Of a stretch of 64,000 bases of DNA, positions 22,481-31,341 are shown one piece after another. The stretch is from the NCBI GenBank assembly GCA_039654915.1, contig CM077600.1, forward strand, positions 45,864,492 through 45,928,491, in the 5' to 3' direction. The first letter of the stretch is position 1, and every line of letters starts with the position of its first letter. Origin of the DNA: Aquilaria yunnanensis (lineage: Eukaryota; Streptophyta; Magnoliopsida; Malvales; Thymelaeaceae). Under the pieces are notes generated by a model. That model saw only the letters and a program-made list of their open reading frames with translations, did not search any database and had not been told where the DNA came from. The position numbers were made by a program, and so were the translations under genes.

Positions 22481-22701
22481 TTCCATATCCGGATGATCCG
22501 GCAGGATCTACGGTTTGGAAAATATCAATTTTTTTTAATTAAATAAATTAAATAAATATAAAGATAAAAATCCATATTCACAATATGGATAAAATTGTTT
22601 AAAATTTCACCAAATTCCGTGTCCAAATGACTCGGCAGAGTCCATGGTTCGGAATCAAATCTTCCGTGTCCAAATGACTCGGCAGAGTCCATGGTTCGGA
22701 A
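22481..22701. repeat. Covarying hairpin modules in LTR B
   Basis: Copies at 22481-22520 (stem GATCC/GGATC, loop GGCA), 22615-22654 and 22662-22701 (stem GACTC/GAGTC, loop GGCA), with a fourth at 21115-21154 (stem GATCC/GGATC, loop GCCA). LTR C has the same set at 36383-36422, 37740-37779, 37874-37913 and 37921-37960. Confidence 0.75.
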
Positions 22702-22975
22702 GTATAAAATTCTATACAAATTAATTACCAAAAATCCACATCCGATTAATTCAGTTAAAAATTCTAGATTGAAAATTAACTGAAATTTATTTAAAAGCAA
22801 AGCGAAACAAAATTAAAATCAACTAAGGTACCAATTTTTGGGCGTTTTAACAAAGTTGTTTTAACGTAACCGTACTCCTGAACCCCCGAACTCTCGCAGA
22901 CCAATTTTAAGGTGTCCAATCGACCTAGGTAAACAGATTGGTGGCGACTCCCGAAAACCCGACGTTGCCACAGCT

Positions 22976-22993
22976 TGGCGACTCCGCTGGGGA
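22976..22993 (+). other. Primer-binding site of element B
   Basis: TGGCGACTCCGCTGGGGA begins three bases after the LTR. It is the same tRNA-Arg-type site as in element A, known from the Tat/Ogre group. Confidence 0.9.
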
Positions 22994-23322
22994 AGCAACG
23001 TTAGTGAGTCGAGCCTACAAGTTGATTTGTTTTGATTTGCTTTGCTTATATTTATGTGGATTTATATGTTATATTTACTTAGGTAAACATGCATTATGCA
23101 TTCACAATATGAAGCTCTATACCCGAGCTTCTTCAAAGCGAACACGTTCTTTCTAAGCGGAATTGGTGTTGTTGTCCTTGAGAGGCCATGGTCTCCAAGC
23201 CTTCACCGGTTTCAAAGTAGCAAAGTAGTGTATTGCCTTTTGAGACGGTTAGTCTCTGCATGGGCCCACGAAAAGCTACGACTCGAATTAATCCATTCCT
23301 TACATAAACCCTAGAGGGTAAA

Positions 23323-23358
23323 GAATCGGGCTGTCACTATAATTTAGTGACGGGATTC
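23323..23358 (+). other. Conserved leader stem-loop of element B
   Basis: GTCACTA and TAGTGAC pair across TAATT, with GAATC/GATTC as outer arms. It matches 4448-4483 of element A apart from one base. Confidence 0.6.
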
Positions 23359-23824
23359 GGGAACTATCCATTGCCTTTTTGATAAGCCACCTTATGCATA
23401 TAGAACTCCTCACTTAACCATAGAACTGACCATAGAATTTCTACCATTTTACCAACGCCATAAGCATATCCTTGTTATGCTGTGTTATTACTCTACACTT
23501 TTCTTCGTATGGTTTTAACTTGTTTATCCATAATACTTCATGAGTTGTTAATTGCTATTTAACTTATTAATAACCTTATCTTTCTTGTGCAATTATTCTT
23601 CATGCATCAAAACCACGCATCAAATTATGCTAACTTTTTGGTCTTTATAATGACAACTAAAAGTCTTAAAGTTCCATGATATTGGATAATCAAACTCACT
23701 TATTGCATGCATGCATCCATTGCATCAATCACATACACATAGAATCTAAAAAAATAAATCTTACTTTTAAAAGGATAAAATTGGACCTTAACACCGATAT
23801 TCAACTCGACTTCAAACAAGATTA

Positions 23825-25649
23825 ATGGCAGAACAAGCCGAAGGACGTCTCATGGAGATGGAGTCCAAGATTGAAAGTATGTCAGAATAGATGAGACAAT
23901 TGATGGAATTAATCAAAGGGAAAGCAACTCAAGTCCCCATTAAAGAAGTACAAGATCCCACTTATCCCCCGGGATTCACCCCGCAACGAGTCTCAGTCCA
24001 AGAAAATCTGTTTCAAGAATCAGGACCGTCTGCTAGTGTTCACCTGAAACAAGACACTGTACATTAAGAGAATAATATATTACCAAAAGAAGAAGCAGAA
24101 TCTCAAAAGCTCGAAACAATAGAGAAGAGACTGCGAGCCATTGAAGGAGGCACTATATTCGGATCTCTCTCAGTGGATGACCTATGCTTGGTACCAGATG
24201 TCATAATTCCTTCAGACTTTAAGGTGCCAGATTTTGTGAAATACGATGGAACGAGTGATCCCATCACTCACATCACATTGTTTCTAAGAAGACTACAATC
24301 ACTCACAAAAGATGAAAAGGTGTGGATTGCACTTTTTCAGGAAAGCCTCACAAAATCAGCATTACAGTGGTATCTAAGTCAAGGTCCAAGAAACATCAAA
24401 ACTTGGAATGACCTTGCTCAGGCCTTCATCGGCAATTATAAACATGTTTTGGACTTGGCTCCGGATCGCCAAACCCTCCAAAACATGGAGAAGAAAAAGC
24501 CAGAAACTTTCAAGGAATATGCCCAACGGTGGAGGGACTTAGCTGCACAAGTTCAGCCACCCATGACAGAAAGAGAAATGGTCACTTTGTTTGTCCAGAC
24601 ACTAAAATACCCATATTATGACAAACTCATTGGCAATTCGGCAACCAATTTCTCCGACGTAGTCATGTCTGGAGAAAGGATCGAGCATGGTATCAGGACC
24701 GGTAAGATTACTGAGTCCTTTAGTGATCCAATGAAAAGAGGAGGACCATCCAGAAAAAAAGATGAAGAAATACAACAAATAGGACGAGGAAGAGGGATTC
24801 CCCTCGTGGGTACTGTTGCTACCGGGCCTCGCCGATCCTACTCTACCAATAGGCCCAATGATTATTCTACCAATAAGCCCAACAATTATCCTCTCAACAG
24901 GCCTAATCAGTTACGGCCACCTGTTCCGACTTCTCCACAAAGGCCGAGAGAAGTTTTTGCGCCAATTCCTATGACTTACACTGAGTTATATCCAAAACTC
25001 ATTGAAAGTCAACTTATCCATCCAATTCCTACAAATCCATTTAAACCCCCATATCCAAGGTGGTATGACCCCAACATAACTTGCCCATATCATGATGGTG
25101 CCGTGGGCCACGGACTGGAAAATTGCATAACATTGAAGCGTATAGTCCAACAATTAATCGAGTCCAAGTGGTTGGACTTTTCCGATGAACCAAACGTCAC
25201 TCACAATCCATTGCCGCCTCATCAAGCAAAACCAGTCAATATGATAGAAAGAGCACTGGCCGATGAAGAAGTCAGTCAATGATATCATAACCCCTCTCAA
25301 GCATGTATATTCATGCCTTGTAAAAGAAGGGATTATCATGGGAAAGTCTTCTTTTGGAAATGAAGAAGTCGAAGATGAGGAGTGGTGCAACTTTCATGAC
25401 AGTAAGAGTCATTCTATCCAAGAATGCTCAGAATTCCGTAAGAATCTGCAAAGACTCATAGACTCATCCCAACTTATCATTTTTATGTCAGATAAAGATG
25501 ATGATGTGAATGTGATCATTAAAGAACAAGAAGTCAATGCTATACCAATCTCAAAACCTACTCTTAAGCCGTCAAGTCCCGAAGCCATTCCTCTACAAAT
25601 CAAACAAAACCGAGGTCAAGCTGCTAGGCCCGATGTGATTGGTAATTGA
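23825..25649 (+). pseudogene. Broken gag of element B
   Basis: The ATG at 23825 matches the start of the gag in element A. The frame has in-frame stops at 23888-23890 and 24065-24067. A long open stretch (about 24173-25282) then encodes the retrotransposon gag core (VPDVIIPSDFKVPDFVKYDG...), the PPMTEREMVTLF motif and the first zinc-knuckle-like motif. A one-base frameshift near 25245 moves the rest (VNDIITPLKHVYSC and the second knuckle-like motif) into another frame, ending at 25649. Compared with element A, roughly 1 kb including the retropepsin domain is deleted near 25615. The gene cannot make a working gag-protease. Confidence 0.9.
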
Positions 25650-26690
25650 AAGTGAAGATTTTGAGCGGGAATTACATTGATTTTGGAAGGGGTCCAAGTC
25701 AGATCTGACCTAACAGTCCGCACACATTTTCGAATGACAGGGAATCCTTTGAATAAACTTGTATCTTTGAAAGCTTGCAAAAGTAATCTAATAGTAAAAA
25801 TCTCCTAGATTTAGTCCAGAATCTAGGGTATAGTCTTTGTTAGATGGACACCTGGTATTCTTTTTCTGGTACAACAAAAAGATGTAATGCGTGCATTCTA
25901 CTACTTTCCATTTTTACACTCTTTGCCATTATACTATCTATTATTGCCATCACACTTTACTTTTTGACAACTGGTAATTCTTTTTTTTCTCTAACAAAAA
26001 GATGTTACGTGTACATTATACCACTTTTTAATTCCATTATTACATCTACACATTGTACCAATTTTTACCAAAAATTCAATTATTACAGCTACACATTCTA
26101 CCACTTCTTACCAAAAATTCCATTTTTTTTATATCCATCTTTCACTCCTTTCCATTATACTATCAATTATTGCTATCACACTTTACTTTGAAAACGATAT
26201 TACTCGTGGGTGAAAATAAAAAGTTAATGGAAATTTGATAGTAGTGATCTTGAAAGTGCTACCAAATCTAGTAAGAAGGATTTCAAATGTTGCACCTCAA
26301 CCCTAAAAAAGAATTCACAGTGGTTATCGACATCCTTGCAAGAAGTCTGAGTTAGCTTCCAAAGAAGGTAGCTCTTATATTAAATGGCTTCAATGGCCTC
26401 CCAAACTCTTCTTAATGCTCAACACAAGAAAAGGTTCTCGGTTCTCCGCAACACAAACTCCAAAAAGAAGAGAAGTTCATCCCTTCCATAAAAAAAAGCA
26501 ACAAGGGAAAATTCAAAACCAAAAAGAGACTGAGAGCAAGCACGAGCATGCAAGGCCACTTGAGTCATCTCACTTCAAGAGAGTTATCAAGTATGCCATC
26601 ATCATAGCTCACACAAAAAATAAAAAAAAAATAAAAAAACAAAAAAAAAGAGAAACAAAAAAAAAAAAGAGCTCAAGTTAAAGCCAAATA
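25650..26690 (+). other. Non-coding tail after gag, shared with element A
   Basis: It matches 1-1350 of the window in reverse complement, including the tandem repeat at 25844-26190. Lys-rich and Phe/Tyr-rich open frames here are low-complexity and are not called. Confidence 0.75.
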
Positions 26691-28100
26691 AAGAAAAGAT
26701 AGAAAAAGTGAGCTATGGATTCTAGACTGAAAACCTGCAAAGGCGGTTTAGAAAACAAAAGTAACCCTCAAACCAAGTGTACATAAAGATTACGATAGTT
26801 GGGGGGCAACAGATGAGATCAAACTTTCTGGAAAAGGTGGCAAGTTTGAAGTCATCACTATTGAGTTTTTCACCATAATCAAATCTGCTCACGAGTAGTA
26901 TTAAAAGACCATTCTTTCACACCATTAAAACTTAACTTCCTTCAGACTTAATATCCTCATTCAGCTAAAAGACTATCATTGTGAATTATGTTTCTACCTT
27001 ATTTAATACTGCTCACGAGCAGTGTTAAAAGACTCTTCTTTCACGCCACTCAAGCTTAACTTTCCTCAGACCTAAAATTTACCTCTTGATATCATCCTCA
27101 TTCAGCTAAAAAATTATCATTGTGAATCATGTTTCTACCTTATTACCCTGCACAGTTTATGTCTTCGAGTTGGAAAGGGGAAGAATGACAGGATATTTTA
27201 ATTAAAAACAAAGACCGTAAGTTACTTGGTCAAGCTTTGCAAATCGATGAAAGTTTTTCTTTAAGGCCAAACAATTATTCATTAATGTGTGTAGACTTAA
27301 AAGTGAGGAGATAACTTGAGACTTTCTTTAAGAAGACATGGTTCTTGTAAGAGAAATTCATGATCAAGAACCATCACAAAGGTCTAGAAATCATCAACCT
27401 TCTGTTAAATCAAAGGCGAGATGATATCTCTTTCCACATAAACACCATATTCAGGGGGGCAAAGTAGTCTCTACGAAGCATAAGAGGAGTACTGCCAACA
27501 AAGAAGTTCAATAGACAAGGGGGCAAGTCTTATGGATCAAAACATGAGTTCAAGGAAGAGCAATCATTCAGATTATAACATGGGAATAAGTAAGTGTCGG
27601 CACGGTCACAAGAAAAGGGGCAAAGCAGACATTGAAAGTAAAGCCTTTGATGATATCAAATCCATGACAATGGATGAGTACCCGAAAGAGATATAAATTA
27701 TGAGGCGGGCCAACGTTAAAGAAATTGAGGCCAAAATTCAAGAACAAGTCAAAGAAAGAGGATTTTGAAAAGAGTTGGGCTTTTGAGGCAGTGAACAAAA
27801 GCTGGAAAGCATAAAGAGATTCAATGATAGTCCAAGAAGGCAATCATAAAGAAGATCCAGTAAAGCAAAGACATGAAGAACTAGATCCATCAAAAAAAAA
27901 AAAACATCAATTCCACATGCTCTGCATTCATGCATTTCACATCATGCATGCATGGCTTTTGCATAATAGGAACCAAATGGGAAGCACATCCACGGCACAG
28001 TTTCAGCAGTATAAGCTGAGATCTCAATGTCATCAGCTCTTACCAATCTATCACTGGATACACAGCTAATATGCGGGACTAACCCGCATCAGGAATTCAA
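26691..28100 (+). other. Spacer with polypurine-like tracts and a 123-bp direct duplication
   Basis: No gene recognised. G-tracts followed by CAA or CAAA occur at 26801, 27454 and 27519; they resemble the polypurine tract before the 3' LTR. A segment with GCTCACGAG(T/C)AG, CATTCAGCTAAAA and ATTATGTTTCTACCTTATT-like parts is duplicated (about 26884-27005 and 27006-27140). Confidence 0.6.
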
Positions 28101-28106
28101 GGATAA

Positions 28107-28460
28107 AGTAGACAATATTGTCAAAAGCTTGGCCACCGATTCAATAATCGAGGCTACAGCTAGTAGTATCCAAGATAAGAGATAGCTATAGCCAAGGATA
28201 AGGCAGATATCAAAAAAAATATAAAGTAGACAATATTGTCAAAAGCCTGGCAATTGATTCAATAATCGAGGCTACACCTGGAAGGACAGGATTGATGCCA
28301 GCTTAGCAGCATCCAAGATAAGAGATAGCTGTGGTCAAAGATAAGGCAGACATCAAGAAATATTGTCGTTGAAACTTTGTCAAAAGCGGACAATGGATTC
28401 AATAATCGAGGACTGGATCAACGTCAGCTCGATGGAATATCCAAGATAAAAAATATCTAT
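28107..28460. repeat. Three degenerate tandem copies upstream of the first captured gene
   Basis: Units of about 117-130 bp contain GACAATATTGTCAAAAGC (with the palindrome GACAATATTGTC), ATTCAATAATCGAGG and ATCCAAGATAAGAGATAGC. Copies start near 28113, 28230 and, more degenerate, 28357. The block lies directly 5' of the first NABP-like gene and may be an enhancer, which is inference from position. Confidence 0.75.
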
Positions 28461-28596
28461 CACATCAAAATGAAGTAGGATCTACTTTTCCGGTTAAGCA
28501 GCGGATACGGTACTCCGTGACTCTCAAGTCGGTTCTCTCAGTTGCCCATAATAACTAATTCTTTCCTCTCTTCTTTCTTTTACTTCCCTCTAGAAA

Positions 28597-29145
28597 ATGG
28601 ATCCTACTCTTTCTGTCTTACGAAAATATTTTCCTTCTCTCCCAATGAACATTCTCAAAAAGATCTACCAAGTTCGTTGTGAACGATTAAAAGTTCTGAT
28701 GCACAAAGGAATCCCTGAAGATGTGCGGTGGTTAATCGAAGCCAAGGTTCGTCTGGCAGGCGAAATCCCAGAGGCATTTGTGTCTCACATGCCTGGTATA
28801 GGCAGAAGCTCTTATGCCAAAAAGCGAAGAGCGAAAAGGTTACGAGTCTGCCACAAATGTGGACGGTGGACTTGTAATACTAAATGTCGTTCTTTAGGAA
28901 TGATCTCCGATAATCGAGAAGATAAAATACGATTCATCAAGAATGGCCTGAGTAAGGACTCATTGGATGATATCTGATTGACTCTTGAGACACATTCTTG
29001 TGGATCTGTGCAACGTGAACTTCTTGGTTTATGGAGCATTTTTCATGAAGAACGAAACCGTTACAGTCCCGGGAATCTGACTGTAAATGACCCTGTTTGC
29101 CAGCTTGTAAGAAAACTGGATGGGAAGCAAATCCTCGACTCATAG
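28597..29145 (+). pseudogene. Viral NABP-like cysteine-rich basic protein, copy 1 (interrupted)
   Basis: The frame begins at ATG 28597 and is stopped at 28975-28977 after 126 residues by a TGA where both paralogues have an arginine codon. The frame stays open beyond and ends at 29143-29145, the same length as copies 2 and 3. The 126 residues keep the N-terminal helical part, the basic stretch YAKKRRAKR and all four cysteines (C-x2-C-x4-C-x3-C at 85-97), so a shortened product with the putative nucleic-acid-binding core is possible. The core resembles the carlavirus/allexivirus NABP family (Pfam Viral_NABP, recalled). No clear TATA box is seen upstream; a leader resembling that of copy 2 (AAGCAGCGGATA) is present. 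Confidence 0.6.
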
Positions 29146-29307
29146 AAGCCGTTAATGCCGTTACTAGACGTAAAGCCAGTGGAAGATGTGAGTCACAGTC
29201 ACAATTACTGTACATACAGTTTGTTATATTTGGAAAAGTTTACATTTTCTTTTGACAGATGTACATGCTCCCCTAAGTGTAATCGACACGTTATCCCTTT
29301 TCATCAC

Positions 29308-29315
29308 TATAAATG
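29308..29315 (+). promoter_or_regulatory. TATA box for NABP-like copy 2
   Basis: TATAAATG in CATCACTATAAATGCG lies 120 bp before the ATG. The same context recurs before copy 3, and a looser form before LOG. Confidence 0.6.
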
Positions 29316-29434
29316 CGTGTTCTTCCTTCTGATTAAGCAGCGGATAATATACCCCGTGACTTCTAAATTCGGTTATTCCAGTCTCTTACAATAACTGATT
29401 CATTTTCCTCTTCTCTCAAATTCTTCTCTCATCA

Positions 29435-29983
29435 ATGGATTCTACTCTTTCTGCACTACGAAAATACTTTCCTTCCCTTCCAATAAAAGTCCTTAAAAAG
29501 ATCTACCTTGCTAGATGTGAAAGAATCAGAGTTTTTACACGCAAAGGTATTCCCGATAATGTGCAGTGGATAATTGAAGCTAAGGTCCGTTTGGCGGGTG
29601 AAGTTCCAGATGCATTTATGCCCCGCATGTCCGGTTTAGGTAAAAGCCGTTATGCCAAAAGGCGAAGAGCAAAGAGACTAGGCGTGTGTTATAAATGTGG
29701 GCGATGGAATTGTAATACTAAATGTCGCTCTTTAGGATACATCTCCACAAATCGTGAAGATAAAAGAAAATTCATTAAGAATGGCCTGCGTAAGGAATCT
29801 CTGGAAGATATCCGAGAGACTCTTGAAACGCATTCTTGTGGAAAAGTGCAAGGTCAAATTGTCAAATTGTGGAGGACTTACCATAAAGAACGAAAGCGTT
29901 ACAGTCTTGGGAATGTGACTTTAAACGACCCTGTTTGTCAGTTTGTAAGGAAACTGGATGGGAAGCAAATCCCCGACTTATAG
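29435..29983 (+). CDS. Viral NABP-like cysteine-rich basic protein, copy 2 (intact)
   Basis: An intronless frame of 182 residues. An N-terminal part with alternating hydrophobic and basic residues (about 1-60) leads into a Gly/Ser turn (about 67-71), a strongly basic stretch YAKRRRAKRL (73-82) and four cysteines at 85, 88, 93 and 97. It is followed by a Ser-Asn-rich turn, FIKNGL (about 112-117) and a C-terminal extension with two further cysteines. The order 'GxSxYA - Arg/Lys cluster - CxxC - C...C - short turn - FI(x)nG' is that of carlavirus and allexivirus cysteine-rich nucleic-acid-binding proteins, some of which suppress RNA silencing or act in the nucleus. The extension makes it longer than those. 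Homology is inferred by eye; convergence or a host gene is possible. A TATA box precedes it. Confidence 0.65.
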   Translation: MDSTLSALRKYFPSLPIKVLKKIYLARCERIRVFTRKGIPDNVQWIIEAKVRLAGEVPDAFMPRMSGLGKSRYAKRRRAKRLGVCYKCGRWNCNTKCRSLGYISTNREDKRKFIKNGLRKESLEDIRETLETHSCGKVQGQIVKLWRTYHKERKRYSLGNVTLNDPVCQFVRKLDGKQIPDL

Positions 29984-30133
29984 AAGGCATTGAAGCCATT
30001 ACTGGACATAAATCAGTGGAAGATGAGAGCCACAGTCATGATTGCTGTACATATAAGCTGTTATTTGTCTTTTCTTTTGACAATAATGTACTTGCTTCTG
30101 TAAGTGTAATTAACGCATTATCCCTTTCATCAC

Positions 30134-30141
30134 TATAAATA
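30134..30141 (+). promoter_or_regulatory. TATA box for NABP-like copy 3
   Basis: TATAAATA in CATCACTATAAATATGTG, 59 bp before the ATG of copy 3. Confidence 0.6.
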
Positions 30142-30199
30142 TGTGTTAGTTATTTTCGTTTCCTACAATCACTAATTTCTTTCTTTGCCTCCTTCATCA

Positions 30200-30748
30200 A
30201 TGGAGTCTTCTCTTTCCGCCATACGAAAGTATTTTCCTTCCTTCCCAATAAATGTTCTTAAAAAGATTTATCAAGCTAGATGTGAACGATTCAAAGTATT
30301 TATGCACAAAGGCATTCCTGATAGTGTGCGGTGGCTAATTAAAGCTAAGGTTCGTTCAGCTGGTGAAGTTCCAGAAGCGTTCTTTCCCCTTATGCCCGGC
30401 TTTGGTAAAAGCGCTTATGCCAAAAAAAGAAGAGCAAAGAGGCTAGGCGTTTGTCATAATTGTGGATGGTGGATTTGCGGCAATAAATGTCGTTCTCCAG
30501 GAGTGATCACCAGAAATCGTAATGATAGAATAAGATTCATTAAGAATGGCTTGCGTAAGGAATCTCTAGAAGATATTCGAGAGGTTCTTGAAGCGCATTC
30601 TTGCGGAATAGTGCAATTTGAGGTTGTTGGATTATGGATAATTTTCCAAAAAGAACGAGATCGTTACAGTCTTGGGAATCTGACCCTAAACGACCCTGTT
30701 TGCCAGTTTGTGAGAAAGCTAGATGAGATGCAAATCACCGATTCATAG
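30200..30748 (+). CDS. Viral NABP-like cysteine-rich basic protein, copy 3 (intact)
   Basis: An intronless frame of 182 residues, same length as copy 2; the ATG at 30200 is chosen because it aligns with the starts of copies 1 and 2. Cysteines at 85, 88, 93 and 97 and the basic stretch YAKKRRAKRL at 73-82 are kept. The fingers differ in detail (Trp and Ile where copy 2 has Arg and Asn), and the C-terminal half is more hydrophobic. Substitutions between copies leave the frame and length unchanged, which hints at selection after duplication. It lies 765 bp downstream of copy 2, start to start (copy 1 to 2: 838 bp). Confidence 0.65.
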   Translation: MESSLSAIRKYFPSFPINVLKKIYQARCERFKVFMHKGIPDSVRWLIKAKVRSAGEVPEAFFPLMPGFGKSAYAKKRRAKRLGVCHNCGWWICGNKCRSPGVITRNRNDRIRFIKNGLRKESLEDIREVLEAHSCGIVQFEVVGLWIIFQKERDRYSLGNLTLNDPVCQFVRKLDEMQITDS

Positions 30749-30764
30749 AAAGCATTGAAGCCAT

Positions 30765-31250
30765 TACTGGACGCAAAGCCAGTGGAAGATGAGGATCAAA
30801 GTCACGATTACTGTACATGCTAGCTATCGCTTTTGAAATTTTCCTTCCCTTTTGGTAATAATGTATCCACTCCTGACGTGAACCAAAGTCACGATTACTG
30901 TACATGCTAGCTGTCACTTTTGAAATTTTCCTCCCCTTTTGGTAACAATGTATTCACTCCTGATGTGAACCAAAGTCACGATTACTGTACATGCTAGCTG
31001 TCACTTTTGAAATTATCCTCCCAATAATGTACCCACTCCTGACATGAGATACAGTTATGATTACTGTATATAGCTGCCACTTTTTAAAATTTTCCTTCTC
31101 TTCCAACAATCACGTACCTACTCCTGACGTAAGCTACAGTAGTGACTACTATACATGCTAGCAGCTATTTTGAAAATTTTCCTCCTCTTTTAACGATAGT
31201 GTACCTATACCTGACCAGAGTCATACTCGTGACTACTGTGAATAGCTGGC
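30765..31250. repeat. About six tandem units upstream of LOG, with TGACG motifs
   Basis: Units of about 85-90 bp carry AGTCACGATTACTGTACATG (or a variant), TAGCTG(T/C)CACTTTTGAAA and AATGTA(T/C)CCACTCCTGA. Single related units follow copies 1 and 2 (near 29195 and 30030), so the repeat is the shared intergenic module of the cluster, expanded in front of LOG. TGACG (the core of plant as-1/TGA-factor sites) occurs at 30874 and 31125. A regulatory role is inferred. Confidence 0.75.
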
Positions 31251-31301
31251 AATAATGTATCCATTATTGAAAATAAAATTATTGCCTTATCTCTTCATCT
31301 C

Positions 31302-31309
31302 TATAAATA
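31302..31309 (+). promoter_or_regulatory. TATA box for the LOG-like gene
   Basis: TATAAATA lies only 33-40 bp before the ATG at 31342, so the leader would be very short. An out-of-frame ATG at 31338 overlaps the start and closes after 8 codons. Confidence 0.6.
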
Positions 31310-31341
31310 TATCCTCTTTTCTCACAAGGGTAAGGATATGA

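Larger units (their letters stand above)
19185..22972 (+). mobile_element. 5' LTR of element B
   Basis: 3788 bp, TGTTGACACCC to GTTGCCACA. It holds the TATA box (19689-19696), a GC-rich leader (about 19880-20165), a TAATTAA-rich array (20515-20690), an AT-rich block with tandem units (about 21540-22010) and four hairpin modules. Confidence 0.95.

Noticed and set aside
30185..30199. Upstream start for NABP-like copy 3
   Set aside because: The codon is TTG; the ATG at 30200 aligns with the other two copies and gives the same length.
28597..30748. Recent integration of a whole carlavirus genome
   Set aside because: Only NABP-like frames are seen; no replicase, movement or coat protein, and the frames lie inside a plant retrotransposon with their own repeats.
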